The notes under the pieces are model-generated. The model ran no database searches and was not told the origin of the DNA. It saw nothing but the letters and a program-made list of their open reading frames with translations. From assembly GCF_002019605.1 (NCBI RefSeq), contig NZ_KV917368.1:31809-95808 (forward strand): a DNA stretch of 64,000 bases, written 5' to 3'. Numbering within the stretch: the stretch's first letter is position 1; every line of letters begins with the position of its first letter. The translations under genes were made by a program, and so were the position numbers. This document shows, one piece after another, positions 1-10,577 of the stretch. This DNA is from Alkalihalobacterium alkalinitrilicum (GTDB taxonomy: Bacteria > Bacillota > Bacilli > Bacillales > Bacillaceae_F).

Positions 1-356
1 CAATCTTGGATTTCTTCTAAAGATGCGACTTCAGGTAGAGCTTGGTGGGTATCTAAATTAGTGTAAGATAAATGGATACTTGGATTTTCAAAGCAGTACT
101 CCTGTTGTTTTAAATAGGTAAAAAAGGAACGAATTTGGCTTACAATAAGGTTTCGGTAACCAAGAGATTTTCCTTCTGTTCGTTCAATACAGTAGTTTTC
201 AAGATCAACAAGTTTAACAGATTGGAAGTTTAGGGAGCGCTCTTCCAGGTGCTTAGTTAGCTTCTTTAATTCCCTTCCGGTGCTCAAAACAACTTTTGGA
301 GTATATCCCTTAATGACAGACTGGTATTCACGATATTCTTGAATGATAGATTCCAT
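1..356 (-). CDS. Tyrosine recombinase/integrase, N-terminal part (runs off the window)
   Basis: Reads leftward and leaves the window, so only about 118 residues are visible. The protein begins MESIIQEYREYQ and is rich in short helices; stretches such as SLGYRNLIVSQIRSFFTYLKQQ look like the SAM-like DNA-binding arm that precedes the catalytic domain in XerC/XerD-type recombinases. The catalytic Arg-His-Tyr residues would lie beyond the edge. The ATG at 354-356 is preceded by a strong AAAAGGAG site, which supports the start. It sits back to back with a group II intron fragment, where B. subtilis has ymcA/miaB upstream of cotE, so it is probably part of an insertion. The family call rests only on this N-terminal domain. 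Confidence 0.65.
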   Translation of the reverse strand, partial: MESIIQEYREYQSVIKGYTPKVVLSTGRELKKLTKHLEERSLNFQSVKLVDLENYCIERTEGKSLGYRNLIVSQIRSFFTYLKQQEYCFENPSIHLSYTNLDTHQALPEVASLEEIQD

Positions 357-414
357 AATAATTTCTCCTTTTAATATATTTTACAAGATCCTAAGGTCTT
401 GATGATAATTATTT

Positions 415-1296
415 ATGGTTCTATCTTATATCGCTAAAGAAAGATTTTTCGATACAGTTCATCACGATAAACTCATGCGTATTATAGCCAACACAATAGA
501 AGATGGAGACGTCATCTCACTAATTAGGAAATACTTGGTTAGTGGAGTAATGGTAAATGGGAAATATGAAGAAACGCAGGTTGGTACTCCGCAAGGAGGA
601 AACCTCAGTCCATTACTGAGCAATATTATGTTGAATGAACTCGATAAGGAATTAGAAAGTAGAGGATTACGATTCATAAGATACGCTGATGACGCACTCA
701 TCTTTGTGAAAAGCGAAAAAGCCGCTGACAGAGTGATGAAATCAATCGTGAGATTTATAGAAGAGAAATTAGGATTGATAGTAAATGCCGAAAAGAGTAA
801 AGTTTCTCGCCCAAAAGAGTTAAAATTCTTGGGATTTGGGTATTATTATGATCCTAATAACAAGAGATATCAAGTGCGGCCTCATCCAATTTCAGTACAG
901 AAATTTCAAAGGAAGCTTCGACAATTGACAAAGCGAAATTGGAGTGTTCCGTTAGACTACCGAATACTGAAACTGAAACAAGTCATATTCGGATGGGTGA
1001 ATTACTTTAGAATCGCAAATATGAAAACAGCAATGAGTCGAATAGATAAGAAATTACGCTCAAGATTAAGGGTAATCATCTGGAAACAATGGAAGGTAGC
1101 GAAAAAACAAATCAAGTCGCTAACTCAATTAGGGATACCTGAAGAAGAAGCGAAAGGATTAACGTTCTGCCGGAAAGGTTATCGGTATATCGGATTATCG
1201 AAAGTTGTTCAAAAAGCAATCTCAAACAAAAGACTAAAACAAAGGGGAGTACCCTCTGCTTTAGAACGTTACTTAAAAGTACACACTGTAATATAA
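415..1296 (+). pseudogene. ltrA: Group II intron reverse transcriptase/maturase, 5'-truncated
   Basis: The readable 293 codons cover the later part of a group II intron-encoded protein: the FFDTVHHDKL segment of RT block 3, the TPQGGNLSPLLSNI segment of block 4, the YADD catalytic box in RYADDALIF, a KFLGFGYY segment, and the GIIM-type thumb/maturase region (GWVNYFRIAN). The first RT blocks are missing and the usual Asp that opens motif A (D-x-x-x-F-F-D) is replaced by the sequence SYIAKERFFD, so even the remaining polymerase domain lacks one metal ligand. There is no convincing ribosome site at 415. It is followed by intron domains V and VI, so the 3' half is preserved and the 5' half lost. 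Not expected to be active. Confidence 0.85.
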
Positions 1297-1303
1297 ATTG
1301 AAA

Positions 1304-1378
1304 CGCCGTATACGAGACCCGTATGTACGGTGTTGTGAGAGGGGCGAAAATAGGTTAACTTATTTTCCCTCTACTCGA
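1304..1378 (+). ncRNA. Group IIC intron domains V and VI (3' end of intron)
   Basis: Immediately after the maturase, positions 1304-1332 fold as a domain V hairpin (CGCCGTATAC pairing with GTATGTACGGTG) with the CGC triad typical of class C introns. Positions 1338-1373 form a domain VI-like stem (AGAGGGGCGAAAATA against TATTTTCCCTCT) and the likely 3' splice end lies near 1378. No matching domain I is present upstream, so only the 3' end of the ribozyme survives. Confidence 0.75.
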
Positions 1379-1380
1379 TT

Positions 1381-1858
1381 TGACTATGATAAAACATAAA
1401 AATAAATTTGAATAGACCCCTTCATTTTAATAAAGTTTTTCGAATTCCTTCATGTATTTTCAGTTCTGTGAATATATATTATTAAACAATGAAAAACTGC
1501 CCTAAAAATAATTTTATCAATCCTAGAAAAAGGGACATAATTGCGAGGTTTGGCTCATATCGTTTTATAGATTATCCGTAATGGAATTATCGTACTTTTT
1601 TACATCAAAGAAAAATTAAATTTTAGGCACAATGGTTATTCGCCCTGCATAGGATGGAAGTGAAGAAATTGGCGACGCTAGTTTGACCTAAGACATTGTA
1701 ATTATGGGATTAGATGGACGCCCGTCTAATTTATCGGACTATCAAAGTCAGGCTTTCTCCTATGTCTTAACTTCAACTACTACAAACAAGTGTTGAAGCG
1801 GAGTACTTACGGCGATATGCCGAGTTTTTCTAACGATTTGATCGAGGAGGGTTCACTC
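1381..1858. other. Intergenic stretch upstream of cotE, no intact gene
   Basis: AT-rich to about 1640. From about 1620 to 1740 the minus strand has a short run of codons interrupted by stops (for example KLASPISSLPSYAGRITIV), suggestive of a decayed gene tail that I could not assign. A small hairpin (ATTAGA/TCTAAT) lies near 1704-1724. Nothing else could be supported. Confidence 0.4.
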
Positions 1859-2428
1859 ATGTCACAAACAGATAACTTAAATTATCGTGAAATTATTACG
1901 AAGGCGGTTTGTGGTAAGGGAAGAAAGTTTACTCAAGCTAGTCATACAGTAAGCCCTTCCCATAAGCCTACGAGTATTCTTGGCTGCTGGATTATCAACC
2001 ACAGGTATGAAGCGGCTAAGAAAGGTGATGCGGTTGAAGTGCAAGGTAGTTATGACATTAACTGTTGGTATTCTCATCAAAACAACACGAAGACTGAAGT
2101 AGCCACTGAAACGGTCACTTACACAGACGTTGTTCCGTTACAAGTAAAAGATGACAACATTTTATCTGACGATGTTCAAGTGATGGCAAAAGCAATTCAA
2201 CAACCCAATACACTTGAAGCAACAATTTCTCCAAATGGCTCAAGTGTTGTTGTTCAAGTAGAACGTGAATTCTTGACTGAAGTCATTGGAGAAACGAAAA
2301 TTCATGTCGCTGTTCATCCTGATGGAACTATTGCGGAGTTAGATCCTTCATTGTTTGAAGAAGAAGTCACTGATGAAGAGTTTGAAGACTTAGACCCTAA
2401 TTTTATGATGGGTGATACAGAAGAATAG
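1859..2428 (+). CDS. cotE: Outer spore coat morphogenetic protein CotE
   Basis: CotE directs assembly of the outer spore coat in the mother cell. The 189-residue protein contains the family's hallmark segments [35 protein letters not shown] and [13 protein letters not shown], and an acidic C-terminal tail ([14 protein letters not shown]) matching the CotE pattern. An upstream in-frame GTG/ATG extension is possible, but the ATG at 1859 sits 9 bases after GAGGAGG (1843-1849) and gives the family's usual length of about 180 residues. It lies just upstream of mutS, as in B. subtilis, and is closed by its own terminator. Expression is expected to be sporulation-specific; no clear sigma-E or sigma-K promoter was identified. 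Confidence 0.95.
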   Translation: MSQTDNLNYREIITKAVCGKGRKFTQASHTVSPSHKPTSILGCWIINHRYEAAKKGDAVEVQGSYDINCWYSHQNNTKTEVATETVTYTDVVPLQVKDDNILSDDVQVMAKAIQQPNTLEATISPNGSSVVVQVEREFLTEVIGETKIHVAVHPDGTIAELDPSLFEEEVTDEEFEDLDPNFMMGDTEE

Positions 2429-2438
2429 TTGATAAATG

Positions 2439-2470
2439 AACTAGGAAGGAGGTTGCTTCCTAGTTTTTTT
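2439..2470 (+). terminator. Rho-independent terminator of cotE
   Basis: Perfect 10-bp stem AACTAGGAAG/CTTCCTAGTT with a 7-base loop, followed by a run of T, 10 bases after the cotE stop codon. Confidence 0.9.
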
Positions 2471-2568
2471 ATATTAATTTTTAAACGTATTATGATTCAA
2501 GAAAACAGGGCATCAGTTTTCACCATTGATAACGATAAACCGTATGTATCTAATTGGATTTGTGCCTC

Positions 2569-2598
2569 CTGACAGAACTTCTTCTAATATGGTATAAT
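2569..2598 (+). promoter_or_regulatory. Sigma-A promoter of mutSL
   Basis: CTGACA at 2569-2574 and TATAAT at 2593-2598 with 18-base spacing, 35 bases before the mutS start. Confidence 0.65.
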
Positions 2599-2633
2599 AA
2601 TAGTCGTAAAATGTAGAACTTTGGGGGATTACA

Positions 2634-5231
2634 ATGGCACAGCATACGCCGATGATACAGCAATACTTAGGAATTAAGGCACAATATAAAGATGCCTTTT
2701 TATTTTTTCGTTTAGGCGATTTTTATGAGTTATTCTTTGAAGATGCGAAGTTAGCAGCTAAAGAATTAGAAATAACATTAACTGGTAGAGGTAGTGATAA
2801 GGAACGAATTCCGATGTGTGGAGTCCCTTATCATTCAGCTGAACAATATATTACACAATTAATAGAAAAAGGCTATAAGATAGCAATTTGTGAACAAGTT
2901 GAGGACCCAAGAGAAGCAAAAGGAGTTGTTAAGAGAGAAGTTGTCAAGTTGATTACACCAGGGACTGTAATGGACGGGAAAACGATCTCAGATAAAGAAA
3001 ATAACTACATCACATCTGTTACAGAATTCAATGAAGGTAAATTTGGTTTCGTTAGAACTGATTTAACGACAGGAGAAAGTGCAATTACAGTGTTAACAGG
3101 TGGTATTGAAGAAGTTATTTTTGAACTTGCCTCCATTGGAGCTAAAGAAGTGATTGTTTCTCCTAATATTAGCGAATCATATCTCGGGCTCTTCAAGCAA
3201 CGCTTAGCACTTACGATCTCGTTTGAAGAGAATGAGTTCCTTCCTGAATCCTTTCAATCGCTTTGTGAAAGTCTGCAACAAGAACAATTAACTGTAACGG
3301 TAGCTAGGCTTTATAATTATTTAGTTCGAACACAAAGACGCTCTCTTGATCATTTACAAAAAGTTCAATACTATACGGCTAATCAATATATGAAAATCGA
3401 TTATCATTCCAAACGCAATCTTGAAATTATTGAAACGATACGAGAGAAAAAGAAAAAAGGGTCTCTTTTTTGGATTGTCGATGCAACAGTAACGGCAATG
3501 GGAGCCAGATTATTAAAACAGTGGTTAGAACAACCGTTAATTGATCAAAGTGAAATAGACGAGCGTTTAACTGTGGTTGAAACGTTTATTGAGCAATTTT
3601 TTACGAGGGAAGAGTTACGAGAAGCATTAACTGAAGTATATGATTTAGAACGTCTTGCAGGAAAAGTCGCTTACGGTAATGTCAATGCGCGTGAATTAGT
3701 ACAATTGCGCAGGTCACTCCAACAAGTACCGAAGATCGTACAAATCGTAAAAGAACTTAACGTCCCATTAACAGATCGGTTAATGACGACAATAGATCAT
3801 TGCGAGGATTTATTAGATCTATTAGAAACGAGTATTGTCGATGACCCACCTTTATCTGTAAAAGATGGTGGAATGATCAAAGCAGGCTATAATAGTGAAC
3901 TAGATCAGTATCGAGATGCGAGTCTTAATGGGAAAAAGTGGATTGCTGCCCTTGAACAAAAAGAACGGCAGGAAACGGGGATTAAATCGCTTAAGATTGG
4001 TTACAACAAAGTATTTGGATATTATATTGAAGTGACAAAAGCGAATATTCAAAATCTTCCTGAAGGTCGTTACGAAAGAAAGCAAACGTTAGCAAACGCT
4101 GAACGTTATATCACTCCAGAATTAAAAGAAAAAGAAACACTTATTTTAGAAGCTGAGGAAAAGATCGAACAATTGGAATATGATTTATTTCAAGGTATTC
4201 GTGAACAAGTAAAAAGTTATATACGTCAATTACAACAACTTGCGAAAACAATTAGTACATTAGATGTATTACAAAGCTTTGCTTCGATTAGTAATGAGCA
4301 AAATTTTGTTAGACCAAAGTTTTCAAGTGACCGTGACATAAATATTAAAGATGGCAGGCATCCTGTTGTTGAAAAAATGATAAACCGTGGGCAATACGTG
4401 TCAAACGATGTGGTTATGAATCGTGAACGAGAGATATTATTGATTACTGGACCGAATATGGCAGGTAAAAGTACGTATATGAGGCAGTTGGCATTAACGT
4501 CCATTTTAGCTCAAGTCGGTTGCTTTGTGCCTGCAACGGAAGCTGTTCTTCCTATTTTTGATCAAATTTTTACGAGAATTGGTGCTGCTGATGATCTAGC
4601 TAGTGGTCAAAGTACATTTATGGTCGAAATGTTAGAAACAAAGCATGCGTTAACGAATGCGACTGAAAATAGTCTAATTCTTTTAGATGAGATTGGTAGA
4701 GGAACATCCACCTATGATGGGATGGCACTCGCCCAAGCTATTGTTGAATACATCCATGAACAAATTGGTGCCAAAACTCTATTTTCTACGCATTATCATG
4801 AACTTACATCGCTAGAACACCAGCTAGAAAGGTTAACGAACGTTCATGTTTCTGCAGTAGAAGAAGATGGAAAAGTCGTATTTCTACACAAAGTTGTGGA
4901 TGGACAAGCTGACCGAAGTTATGGGATTTACGTCGCCCAATTAGCAGAACTTCCTCAACATGTAATTGTTCGTGCAGATGAGATTTTACATCAATTGGAA
5001 GGTGAAGAAAAGCAAGTCGTATCCGTAGAAAGAATGCTGCTAAAAGAACAAGAGGAACAACCTGTACAGTTATCTCTATTTGGGGAAGAGAAAAAACAGC
5101 AGAAAAAACCGCAAATAAATTCAACTGAAACCGCCATTATTAAGGACTTAAAAAAAGTAGATATTTTGAATATGACGCCGTTCGAAGCTTTACAAAAGTT
5201 AAATGAAATTCAAATGAAATTAAAAAAATAA
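2634..5231 (+). CDS. mutS: DNA mismatch repair protein MutS
   Basis: MutS recognises base mismatches and small loops and recruits MutL. The 865-residue protein is full length. Visible features: the mismatch-reading Phe-x-Glu motif (GDFYELF, F30 and E32), the connector and lever domains, Walker [10 protein letters not shown] near residue 606, the Walker B/signature region [14 protein letters not shown] near 683-696, and the STHYHEL segment. Near residue 812 the sequence QLSLF is a canonical beta-clamp-binding motif, followed by a C-terminal helical tail. The ATG is preceded by GGGGGA. mutL follows 20 bases later, so the two are an operon. Confidence 0.97.
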   Translation: MAQHTPMIQQYLGIKAQYKDAFLFFRLGDFYELFFEDAKLAAKELEITLTGRGSDKERIPMCGVPYHSAEQYITQLIEKGYKIAICEQVEDPREAKGVVKREVVKLITPGTVMDGKTISDKENNYITSVTEFNEGKFGFVRTDLTTGESAITVLTGGIEEVIFELASIGAKEVIVSPNISESYLGLFKQRLALTISFEENEFLPESFQSLCESLQQEQLTVTVARLYNYLVRTQRRSLDHLQKVQYYTANQYMKIDYHSKRNLEIIETIREKKKKGSLFWIVDATVTAMGARLLKQWLEQPLIDQSEIDERLTVVETFIEQFFTREELREALTEVYDLERLAGKVAYGNVNARELVQLRRSLQQVPKIVQIVKELNVPLTDRLMTTIDHCEDLLDLLETSIVDDPPLSVKDGGMIKAGYNSELDQYRDASLNGKKWIAALEQKERQETGIKSLKIGYNKVFGYYIEVTKANIQNLPEGRYERKQTLANAERYITPELKEKETLILEAEEKIEQLEYDLFQGIREQVKSYIRQLQQLAKTISTLDVLQSFASISNEQNFVRPKFSSDRDINIKDGRHPVVEKMINRGQYVSNDVVMNREREILLITGPNMAGKSTYMRQLALTSILAQVGCFVPATEAVLPIFDQIFTRIGAADDLASGQSTFMVEMLETKHALTNATENSLILLDEIGRGTSTYDGMALAQAIVEYIHEQIGAKTLFSTHYHELTSLEHQLERLTNVHVSAVEEDGKVVFLHKVVDGQADRSYGIYVAQLAELPQHVIVRADEILHQLEGEEKQVVSVERMLLKEQEEQPVQLSLFGEEKKQQKKPQINSTETAIIKDLKKVDILNMTPFEALQKLNEIQMKLKK

Positions 5232-5251
5232 CATAGGAGGGACGCAAAGCC

Positions 5252-7108
5252 ATGGGGAAAATCGTGAAATTAGATGAACAGTTATCAAATAAGATCGCAG
5301 CTGGAGAAGTGGTGGAACGTCCCGCTTCCATTGTCAAAGAATTAGTTGAAAATGCTATTGATGCGAATAGTACACAAATCGTCATTGAGGTAGAAGAAGG
5401 TGGACTTTCGAAAATTAAAATTTTAGATAATGGTGATGGCATACAAGCGGATGATGTAGAGACAGCGTTTTATCGACATGCAACAAGTAAAATAAAAACA
5501 GATAAAGACCTATTTCATATTATGACTCTAGGGTTTCGCGGGGAAGCTTTACCTAGTATTGCTTCCGTTTCTTTTCTTGAATTAAATACGAGTATAGGCG
5601 ATGGTGCAGGGACAAGCATTCAATTAGAGGGCGGGAAGATTATTCGTAAGCAAGTCTCTAACAGTAGAAAAGGGACAGAAGTAATAATTACGAATCTTTT
5701 TTACAATACACCTGCGAGGCTGAAGTATTTAAAAACAGTTCATACTGAACTAGGTAATATTAGTGATATAGTAAACAGAATTGCTTTAGCTCACCCTGAT
5801 ATTTCATTTCAGCTTTTTCATAACGGTAAAAAAATGCTTCATACGAACGGGAACGGAAATCAGCTACAAGTTCTTCATTCGATTTATGGTGCAGCTGTGG
5901 CTAAACAAATGATATCTATAGAAGTAGAAACGATTGATTTTCGCGTCACAGGTTATATCGTAAAGCCTGAAGTGACGAGGGCTTCTCGCCAATATATGTC
6001 CGCTTTCGTAAACGGTAGGTATATTAAGAATTATGCGTTAGCAAGAGCGATACAAGAAGGGTATCACACGCTTCTGCCCATAGGTCGATATCCGATCGTC
6101 GTTCTCAATATTGTGATGGACCCTTTATTAATTGATGTCAATGTTCATCCTGCAAAATTAGAAGTGCGATTAAGTAAAGAAGAGGAACTTACGACATTAG
6201 TAAAAGACGGAATTCAAAATGCGTTTAAAAAAACACAGCTAATTCCTGAAATAGTGCGTGAAAAGAAAGAAAAACCAAAATCTGAACAGATAGCCTTTCA
6301 ACTTCAGCATGATGCACAACCGTCAAAATGGATGGATTATCAACCTAATCAGCCGTCTAATAACCTAATTAATAATCAGCAGAACCCTATTGAAATAAGT
6401 GAGGAAGAGATCCCACCCATGGAAGAGGTTGAACATAAGCCTGCTGATGAAAAAACATGGAAAGTAGACAACGTTCGCGAAGTCAACATGATAGAAGAAA
6501 CCGTCGCAGAAAAAACAACATTCGATCGTGTTCCAACGCTCTACCCGATTGGACAGATGCACGGAACTTACATTCTTGCCCAAAACGAACAAGGTCTTTA
6601 TATTATTGATCAACATGCAGCGCAAGAAAGGATTAAATATGAATATTTTAAAGAAAAAGTAGGTCGGGTTTCTACAGAGCTCCAGGATTTACTCGTCCCA
6701 ATCACAATAGAGTGTACGCAAAATGAGTTTATTATTTTAAAAGAGTACGCAGAAGAGTTAAAGCAAGTTGGCCTTTTTCTAGATCCGTTTGGGCCACAGA
6801 CGTATATGATCCGATCTTATCCTACATGGCTACCAAAAGGGATGGAGGATGAAACTTTACGTGAAATGATCGACGAGGTTCTGTCTAAGAAAAAAATAGA
6901 TATAAAGAAGTTTCGTGAAGAAGCGGCAATTTTAATGTCTTGTAAAGCTGCGATTAAGGCGAATCGTCATTTAAGAACGGACGAACAGTTTGCATTGTTA
7001 GAAACACTACGTAAATGTGTAGATCCGTTTACTTGTCCACACGGCCGTCCAATTATTATTCATTATTCCACTTATGAGATGGAAAAAATGTTTAAACGGA
7101 TCATGTAA
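5252..7108 (+). CDS. mutL: DNA mismatch repair protein MutL
   Basis: MutL is the ATPase that couples MutS to strand incision. The 618-residue protein shows the GHKL ATPase motifs [10 protein letters not shown] (E33, N37 region), DNGDGI (59-64), HATSKI and GFRGEAL (94-100). A low-complexity acidic linker (about 345-420) leads to the C-terminal domain, which carries the latent endonuclease motif [12 protein letters not shown] (453-464), the [13 protein letters not shown] segment and CPHGRP (595-600). These metal-binding motifs indicate an endonuclease-competent MutL, as expected in bacteria without MutH. TAGGAGGG precedes the start. It overlaps no other gene and ends the mutSL operon. Confidence 0.97.
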   Translation: MGKIVKLDEQLSNKIAAGEVVERPASIVKELVENAIDANSTQIVIEVEEGGLSKIKILDNGDGIQADDVETAFYRHATSKIKTDKDLFHIMTLGFRGEALPSIASVSFLELNTSIGDGAGTSIQLEGGKIIRKQVSNSRKGTEVIITNLFYNTPARLKYLKTVHTELGNISDIVNRIALAHPDISFQLFHNGKKMLHTNGNGNQLQVLHSIYGAAVAKQMISIEVETIDFRVTGYIVKPEVTRASRQYMSAFVNGRYIKNYALARAIQEGYHTLLPIGRYPIVVLNIVMDPLLIDVNVHPAKLEVRLSKEEELTTLVKDGIQNAFKKTQLIPEIVREKKEKPKSEQIAFQLQHDAQPSKWMDYQPNQPSNNLINNQQNPIEISEEEIPPMEEVEHKPADEKTWKVDNVREVNMIEETVAEKTTFDRVPTLYPIGQMHGTYILAQNEQGLYIIDQHAAQERIKYEYFKEKVGRVSTELQDLLVPITIECTQNEFIILKEYAEELKQVGLFLDPFGPQTYMIRSYPTWLPKGMEDETLREMIDEVLSKKKIDIKKFREEAAILMSCKAAIKANRHLRTDEQFALLETLRKCVDPFTCPHGRPIIIHYSTYEMEKMFKRIM

Positions 7109-7179
7109 AAGTTCCTCATATATGATTACGATGTCTAATGGATGGTTATAATGATAGATGGCTTATCTACTAATATAAG

Positions 7180-7208
7180 TTGCGAGATGGTAAAATTCAG
7201 TCTATAAT
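7180..7208 (+). promoter_or_regulatory. Sigma-A-like promoter upstream of the methyltransferase gene
   Basis: TTGCGA at 7180-7185 and TATAAT at 7203-7208 with 17-base spacing, 54 bases before the GTG start. It would serve the methyltransferase-miaA-hfq cluster. Confidence 0.55.
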
Positions 7209-7262
7209 ATTGCGTGTTCAAAGGTAAAACAATGGGAGCACAATAAGACGTGGAGAGATTTT

Positions 7263-8045
7263 GTGTATATAACAACAGCTTTAAAGTATACTGACGAATT
7301 AGTAGATCAAGCAAAAAAAATTAGTACTGATTTAAATGCAAGATTTATTTTTAGAGATGATCAACCGATTGAAGACATGATAGAAGAGTTTCAAGACGAC
7401 ATCTTTGTTGTCGGAAAAGAAAAACTCTTCTATTACTCAATTCATTCAAAAGAACCCTTCTTTTTTCATCCTAACTCTGCGATGTTCCGTTATAAACGAT
7501 TGAGAAATGACGGATACGATCCATTTATAGAAGCTTCTCAATTGAAACAAGGAATGTCTATACTAGATTGTACGCTAGGGCTAGGATCGGATGCTATTAT
7601 TGCTAAAACAAAAGTTGGTACGAGTGGAAAAGTTGTTGGAATTGAAGAAAGTACAGCTATTGCTTATATTGTGGAGAGGGGTTTGAAACAATGGGATTCT
7701 GGTAATAACTTATTTAATCAGGCTATGCGTTCGATTCAGGTTTTGAAGGGAAACCATCTCGAGTTTCTCCGTAGTTTAGAAGATAATAGTTACGATGTTG
7801 TTTATTTTGATCCTATGTTTGAAGCTAACCTTGATACTTCCCAAGGTATCACCCCACTAAAGTCGTTAGCTCTGTATCATTCAATAACGACAGAGGTTAT
7901 TCAAGAATCAAAACGGGTGGCAAGACGACGAATTGTCTTAAAAGATTACTGGAAAAGTGAACGATTTGCTACTTATGACTTTAAAGTCATAAAAAGACGA
8001 ACTGCAAAATTTCATTTCGGTTTTATTGAATTAAATAAAGCTTAA
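7263..8045 (+). CDS. Class I SAM-dependent methyltransferase, RsmJ-like
   Basis: A 260-residue soluble protein with a SAM-binding motif I, LDCTLGLGSDA (101-111), an acidic residue ending the second strand (GKVVGIEES), and a YFDPMF motif near 181-186 of the kind used by N-methyltransferases acting on nucleic-acid bases. The overall layout resembles the RsmJ family, whose characterised members methylate 16S rRNA at the exocyclic amine of a guanine. The substrate here is inferred, not shown. The GTG start follows a GGAGAG site. It is placed only 30 bases before miaA, and the two RNA-modifying genes are probably co-transcribed. Confidence 0.7.
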   Translation: MYITTALKYTDELVDQAKKISTDLNARFIFRDDQPIEDMIEEFQDDIFVVGKEKLFYYSIHSKEPFFFHPNSAMFRYKRLRNDGYDPFIEASQLKQGMSILDCTLGLGSDAIIAKTKVGTSGKVVGIEESTAIAYIVERGLKQWDSGNNLFNQAMRSIQVLKGNHLEFLRSLEDNSYDVVYFDPMFEANLDTSQGITPLKSLALYHSITTEVIQESKRVARRRIVLKDYWKSERFATYDFKVIKRRTAKFHFGFIELNKA

Positions 8046-8075
8046 GATATGAAAAGTGAGACAAAGGGTGTTAAG

Positions 8076-9023
8076 ATGAAGGAGAAACTTTTAGTTATTG
8101 TTGGCCCTACAGCGGTTGGAAAAACAAAGATGGGAATTGAATTGGCCAAGCGTTTAAAAGGAGAAATTATTAGTGGTGACTCCATGCAAATTTATAAAGA
8201 AATGGATATCGGCACAGCTAAAGTAACGAAAGAGGAAATGAATGGTGTAATGCATCACTTAATTGATATAAAAGAGCCAACGGAACCATTCTCTGTTGCG
8301 GAGTTTCAAAATCTGGTTCAACCACTTATTCGTTTATTAAACGAAAAAGGTAAATTACCTTTAATTGTTGGTGGAACGGGCTTATACATTAATTCGGTTA
8401 TACAAAACTATAACTTTGCTGACTCATCTTCAGATATTCAATTTCGGGAAAAAATGGAACGATACGTAGAGGAACATGATACAGAACAACTTCATGATCA
8501 GTTAAGGGAAATAGATCCTGTTAGTTACGCAACCATTCATCCGAATAATTATCGAAGAGTAATAAGAGCTTTAGAAGTGTTTAAACGAACAGGCAAAACC
8601 CTTTCTGAATATCAACAATCTCAAAATAATGAATCACCGTATGACTTCGTCTTGATTGGTTTAACGATGGATCGAGATGTATTATACGATCGAATTAATA
8701 AAAGAGTAGACATCATGGTCGAACAAGGTTTATTTGAAGAAGCGAAGCGTTTATATAACGATGGCGTTAGAGAGTGTCAATCGGTTCAAGCGATTGGTTA
8801 TAAAGAGATCTATGAATACATAGAAGGTAAACTGACAAAAGATGAAGCAATTGAACTTCTTAAACGAAACTCGAGACGCTATGCAAAACGTCAATATACA
8901 TGGTTCCGCAACAAAGCAAATGTTCATTGGTTTGACATGACAAATATAAATTTTAATAAAAAGATTACAGAAATTCAACAATTTATAGAAGGAAAGCTTT
9001 ATAACCATAGCGAAATTAAATAA
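8076..9023 (+). CDS. miaA: tRNA dimethylallyltransferase MiaA
   Basis: MiaA transfers the dimethylallyl group to A37 of tRNAs reading UNN codons. The 315-residue product has the P-loop GPTAVGKT (10-17), SGDSMQIYKEMDIGTAK with catalytic Asp35, HHLID, and the QAIGYKEIYEY and RRYAKRQYTWF segments typical of the family. A longer reading from ATG 8049 is possible, but that codon has no ribosome site, whereas ATG 8076 is preceded by AAAGGGTG and gives the standard length. hfq follows after 25 bases. Confidence 0.96.
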   Translation: MKEKLLVIVGPTAVGKTKMGIELAKRLKGEIISGDSMQIYKEMDIGTAKVTKEEMNGVMHHLIDIKEPTEPFSVAEFQNLVQPLIRLLNEKGKLPLIVGGTGLYINSVIQNYNFADSSSDIQFREKMERYVEEHDTEQLHDQLREIDPVSYATIHPNNYRRVIRALEVFKRTGKTLSEYQQSQNNESPYDFVLIGLTMDRDVLYDRINKRVDIMVEQGLFEEAKRLYNDGVRECQSVQAIGYKEIYEYIEGKLTKDEAIELLKRNSRRYAKRQYTWFRNKANVHWFDMTNINFNKKITEIQQFIEGKLYNHSEIK

Positions 9024-9048
9024 CAGTACATAGAAGGGGGACTTATAA

Positions 9049-9288
9049 ATGAAGCAATCCGTTAACATTCAAGACCAATTCCTAAATCAACTACGCAAGG
9101 ATAATATCGCAGTTACTGTTTTCTTACTAAACGGTTTCCAATTACGTGGATTAATTAAAGCGTTTGATAATTTCACAATTATCCTCGAGAGTGAAGGAAA
9201 ACAGCAACTTGTTTATAAACATGCTATTTCTACTTTTGCTCCACAGCGTAATGTTCAAGTAAATATTGATCCTGAACAACAATCTTAA
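9049..9288 (+). CDS. hfq: RNA chaperone Hfq
   Basis: A 79-residue Sm-like protein that forms hexamers and helps small RNAs pair with mRNAs. The Sm1 segment [20 protein letters not shown] and NGFQLRG are present, and the Sm2 motif appears as YKHAISTF. The length is typical of Gram-positive Hfq, which lacks a long tail. An AGAAGGGGG site precedes the ATG. The miaA-hfq order is conserved across many bacteria. No convincing terminator was found directly after it. Confidence 0.97.
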   Translation: MKQSVNIQDQFLNQLRKDNIAVTVFLLNGFQLRGLIKAFDNFTIILESEGKQQLVYKHAISTFAPQRNVQVNIDPEQQS

Positions 9289-9549
9289 TTGCGGGAATTG
9301 GTGAGGGTTACTCTAATGTACCAGATATCTCAGAAAACATAGATTAGTGAGTAATATTCTATGGTGAGGTGTTAGTACTATACGAGTGGCCCTCTTTTTC
9401 TTTGAAAAGATGTGGTTAGCCATTCTTTGTTTAAAGCATTGAAACGATAGCTCCTCGAGGCTGAACACAAATACTTTATAGGCATTTGTCACAAAAATTG
9501 GGCATTTGCGTATAGTATTGTAACCGATTGTAAATTGAGGGGTGAAACC

Positions 9550-10512
9550 ATGAAAAACACAACAGTTACCCGCTCGAAAGGACAGATAAATGTTGTCCTG
9601 AACCGTGAAAATAAACGCGAAAAAGAACGTTTATATTTAAAAGAACAAACTTTTGGAAATACATTGACTGAAAAACATGAAGTGCTGGAACAGATGGAAA
9701 GTGAGTTTTCATCGTTAGTAGGGTTGCATGATGTAAAACGGTTATTAAAAGAAGTATATGCATGGCTTTACATTAATAACTGTCGAAAAGAAAATGGCTT
9801 AAAAAGTTCAAAACAATCACTCCATATGATTTTTAAAGGGAACCCTGGAACTGGAAAAACGACGGTCGCTCGTTTAATAGCGAGACTTTTTCACGAAATG
9901 GAAGTTCTATCTAAAGGTCATTTAATTGAAGTAGAGAGAGCTGATTTGGTAGGGGAATATATTGGACATACAGCACAAAAAACGAGAGAAGTACTAAAAA
10001 AAGCATTAGGTGGAGTCCTCTTTATTGATGAAGCTTATTCATTGGCTCGTGGTGGAGAAAAAGATTTCGGTAAAGAAGCGATTGACACACTTGTTAAAGC
10101 GATGGAGGATCAGCAACATGATTTTGTTTTAATTCTAGCAGGATACGGTAGGGAAATGGATTACTTTTTATCCTTAAACCCAGGCTTACCATCACGATTT
10201 CCGATTACGATCCCATTTGAAGACTATTCCACTGAAGAGCTTATGGAGATTAGTAGGATTATGTTAGGCGAAAGAGAGTATCAACTTTCGAGACAGGGAG
10301 AACAGAAAATTCGTGAATATTTAAGCCGGATAAAAGGGGAACACGGAAGGACTTTTAGTAATGGTCGATTTGTTCGTAATTTAATTGAGCAAGCAATTCG
10401 AACTCAAGCTGTTCGTCTACTAGTCGAAGGGAAGTATGATCGTCAGTCCTTATCTACTCTTCAAGCGGAAGACTTTGACTTTGAAAAATCGAGGGTTCAA
10501 CCGTTTTCTTGA
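9550..10512 (+). CDS. spoVK: Stage V sporulation protein K, AAA+ ATPase
   Basis: SpoVK is a CbxX/CfqX-type AAA+ ATPase needed for spore maturation. The 320-residue product carries Walker A GNPGTGKTT near residue 97, Walker B GGVLFIDEAYSL near 154-165, and the sensor/arginine-finger segment NPGLPSRFPITI. A TTG five codons upstream could also start it, but GAGGGGTG (9537-9544) sits correctly for ATG 9550 and the length then matches B. subtilis. About 50 bases upstream, GTCACAA and CGTATAGT with 14-15-base spacing weakly resemble a sigma-E promoter. Two further modules of the same family lie at 50.5-52.9 kb. Confidence 0.95.
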   Translation: MKNTTVTRSKGQINVVLNRENKREKERLYLKEQTFGNTLTEKHEVLEQMESEFSSLVGLHDVKRLLKEVYAWLYINNCRKENGLKSSKQSLHMIFKGNPGTGKTTVARLIARLFHEMEVLSKGHLIEVERADLVGEYIGHTAQKTREVLKKALGGVLFIDEAYSLARGGEKDFGKEAIDTLVKAMEDQQHDFVLILAGYGREMDYFLSLNPGLPSRFPITIPFEDYSTEELMEISRIMLGEREYQLSRQGEQKIREYLSRIKGEHGRTFSNGRFVRNLIEQAIRTQAVRLLVEGKYDRQSLSTLQAEDFDFEKSRVQPFS

Positions 10513-10537
10513 CATTTAGTGGGCAAATGTGTAATAT
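10509..10537 (+). promoter_or_regulatory. Sigma-A promoter of hflX
   Basis: Perfect TTGACA at 10509-10514, overlapping the end of spoVK, and TAATAT at 10532-10537 with 17-base spacing. It separates hflX from sporulation-driven spoVK. Confidence 0.7.
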
Positions 10538-10577
10538 CTTCAAGACGGAATAGATATAAAAAGGTTGTGAGTTTATA

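Noticed and set aside
1620-1740. Minus-strand run of codons SNPIITMS-stop-VKLASPISSLPSYAGRITIV
   Set aside because: Interrupted by stops and too short; no family could be assigned, so it is noted only as a possible remnant.
9289-9480. Possible small RNA downstream of hfq
   Set aside because: GAGG/CCTC pairings are weak and no promoter or terminator pair could be supported.
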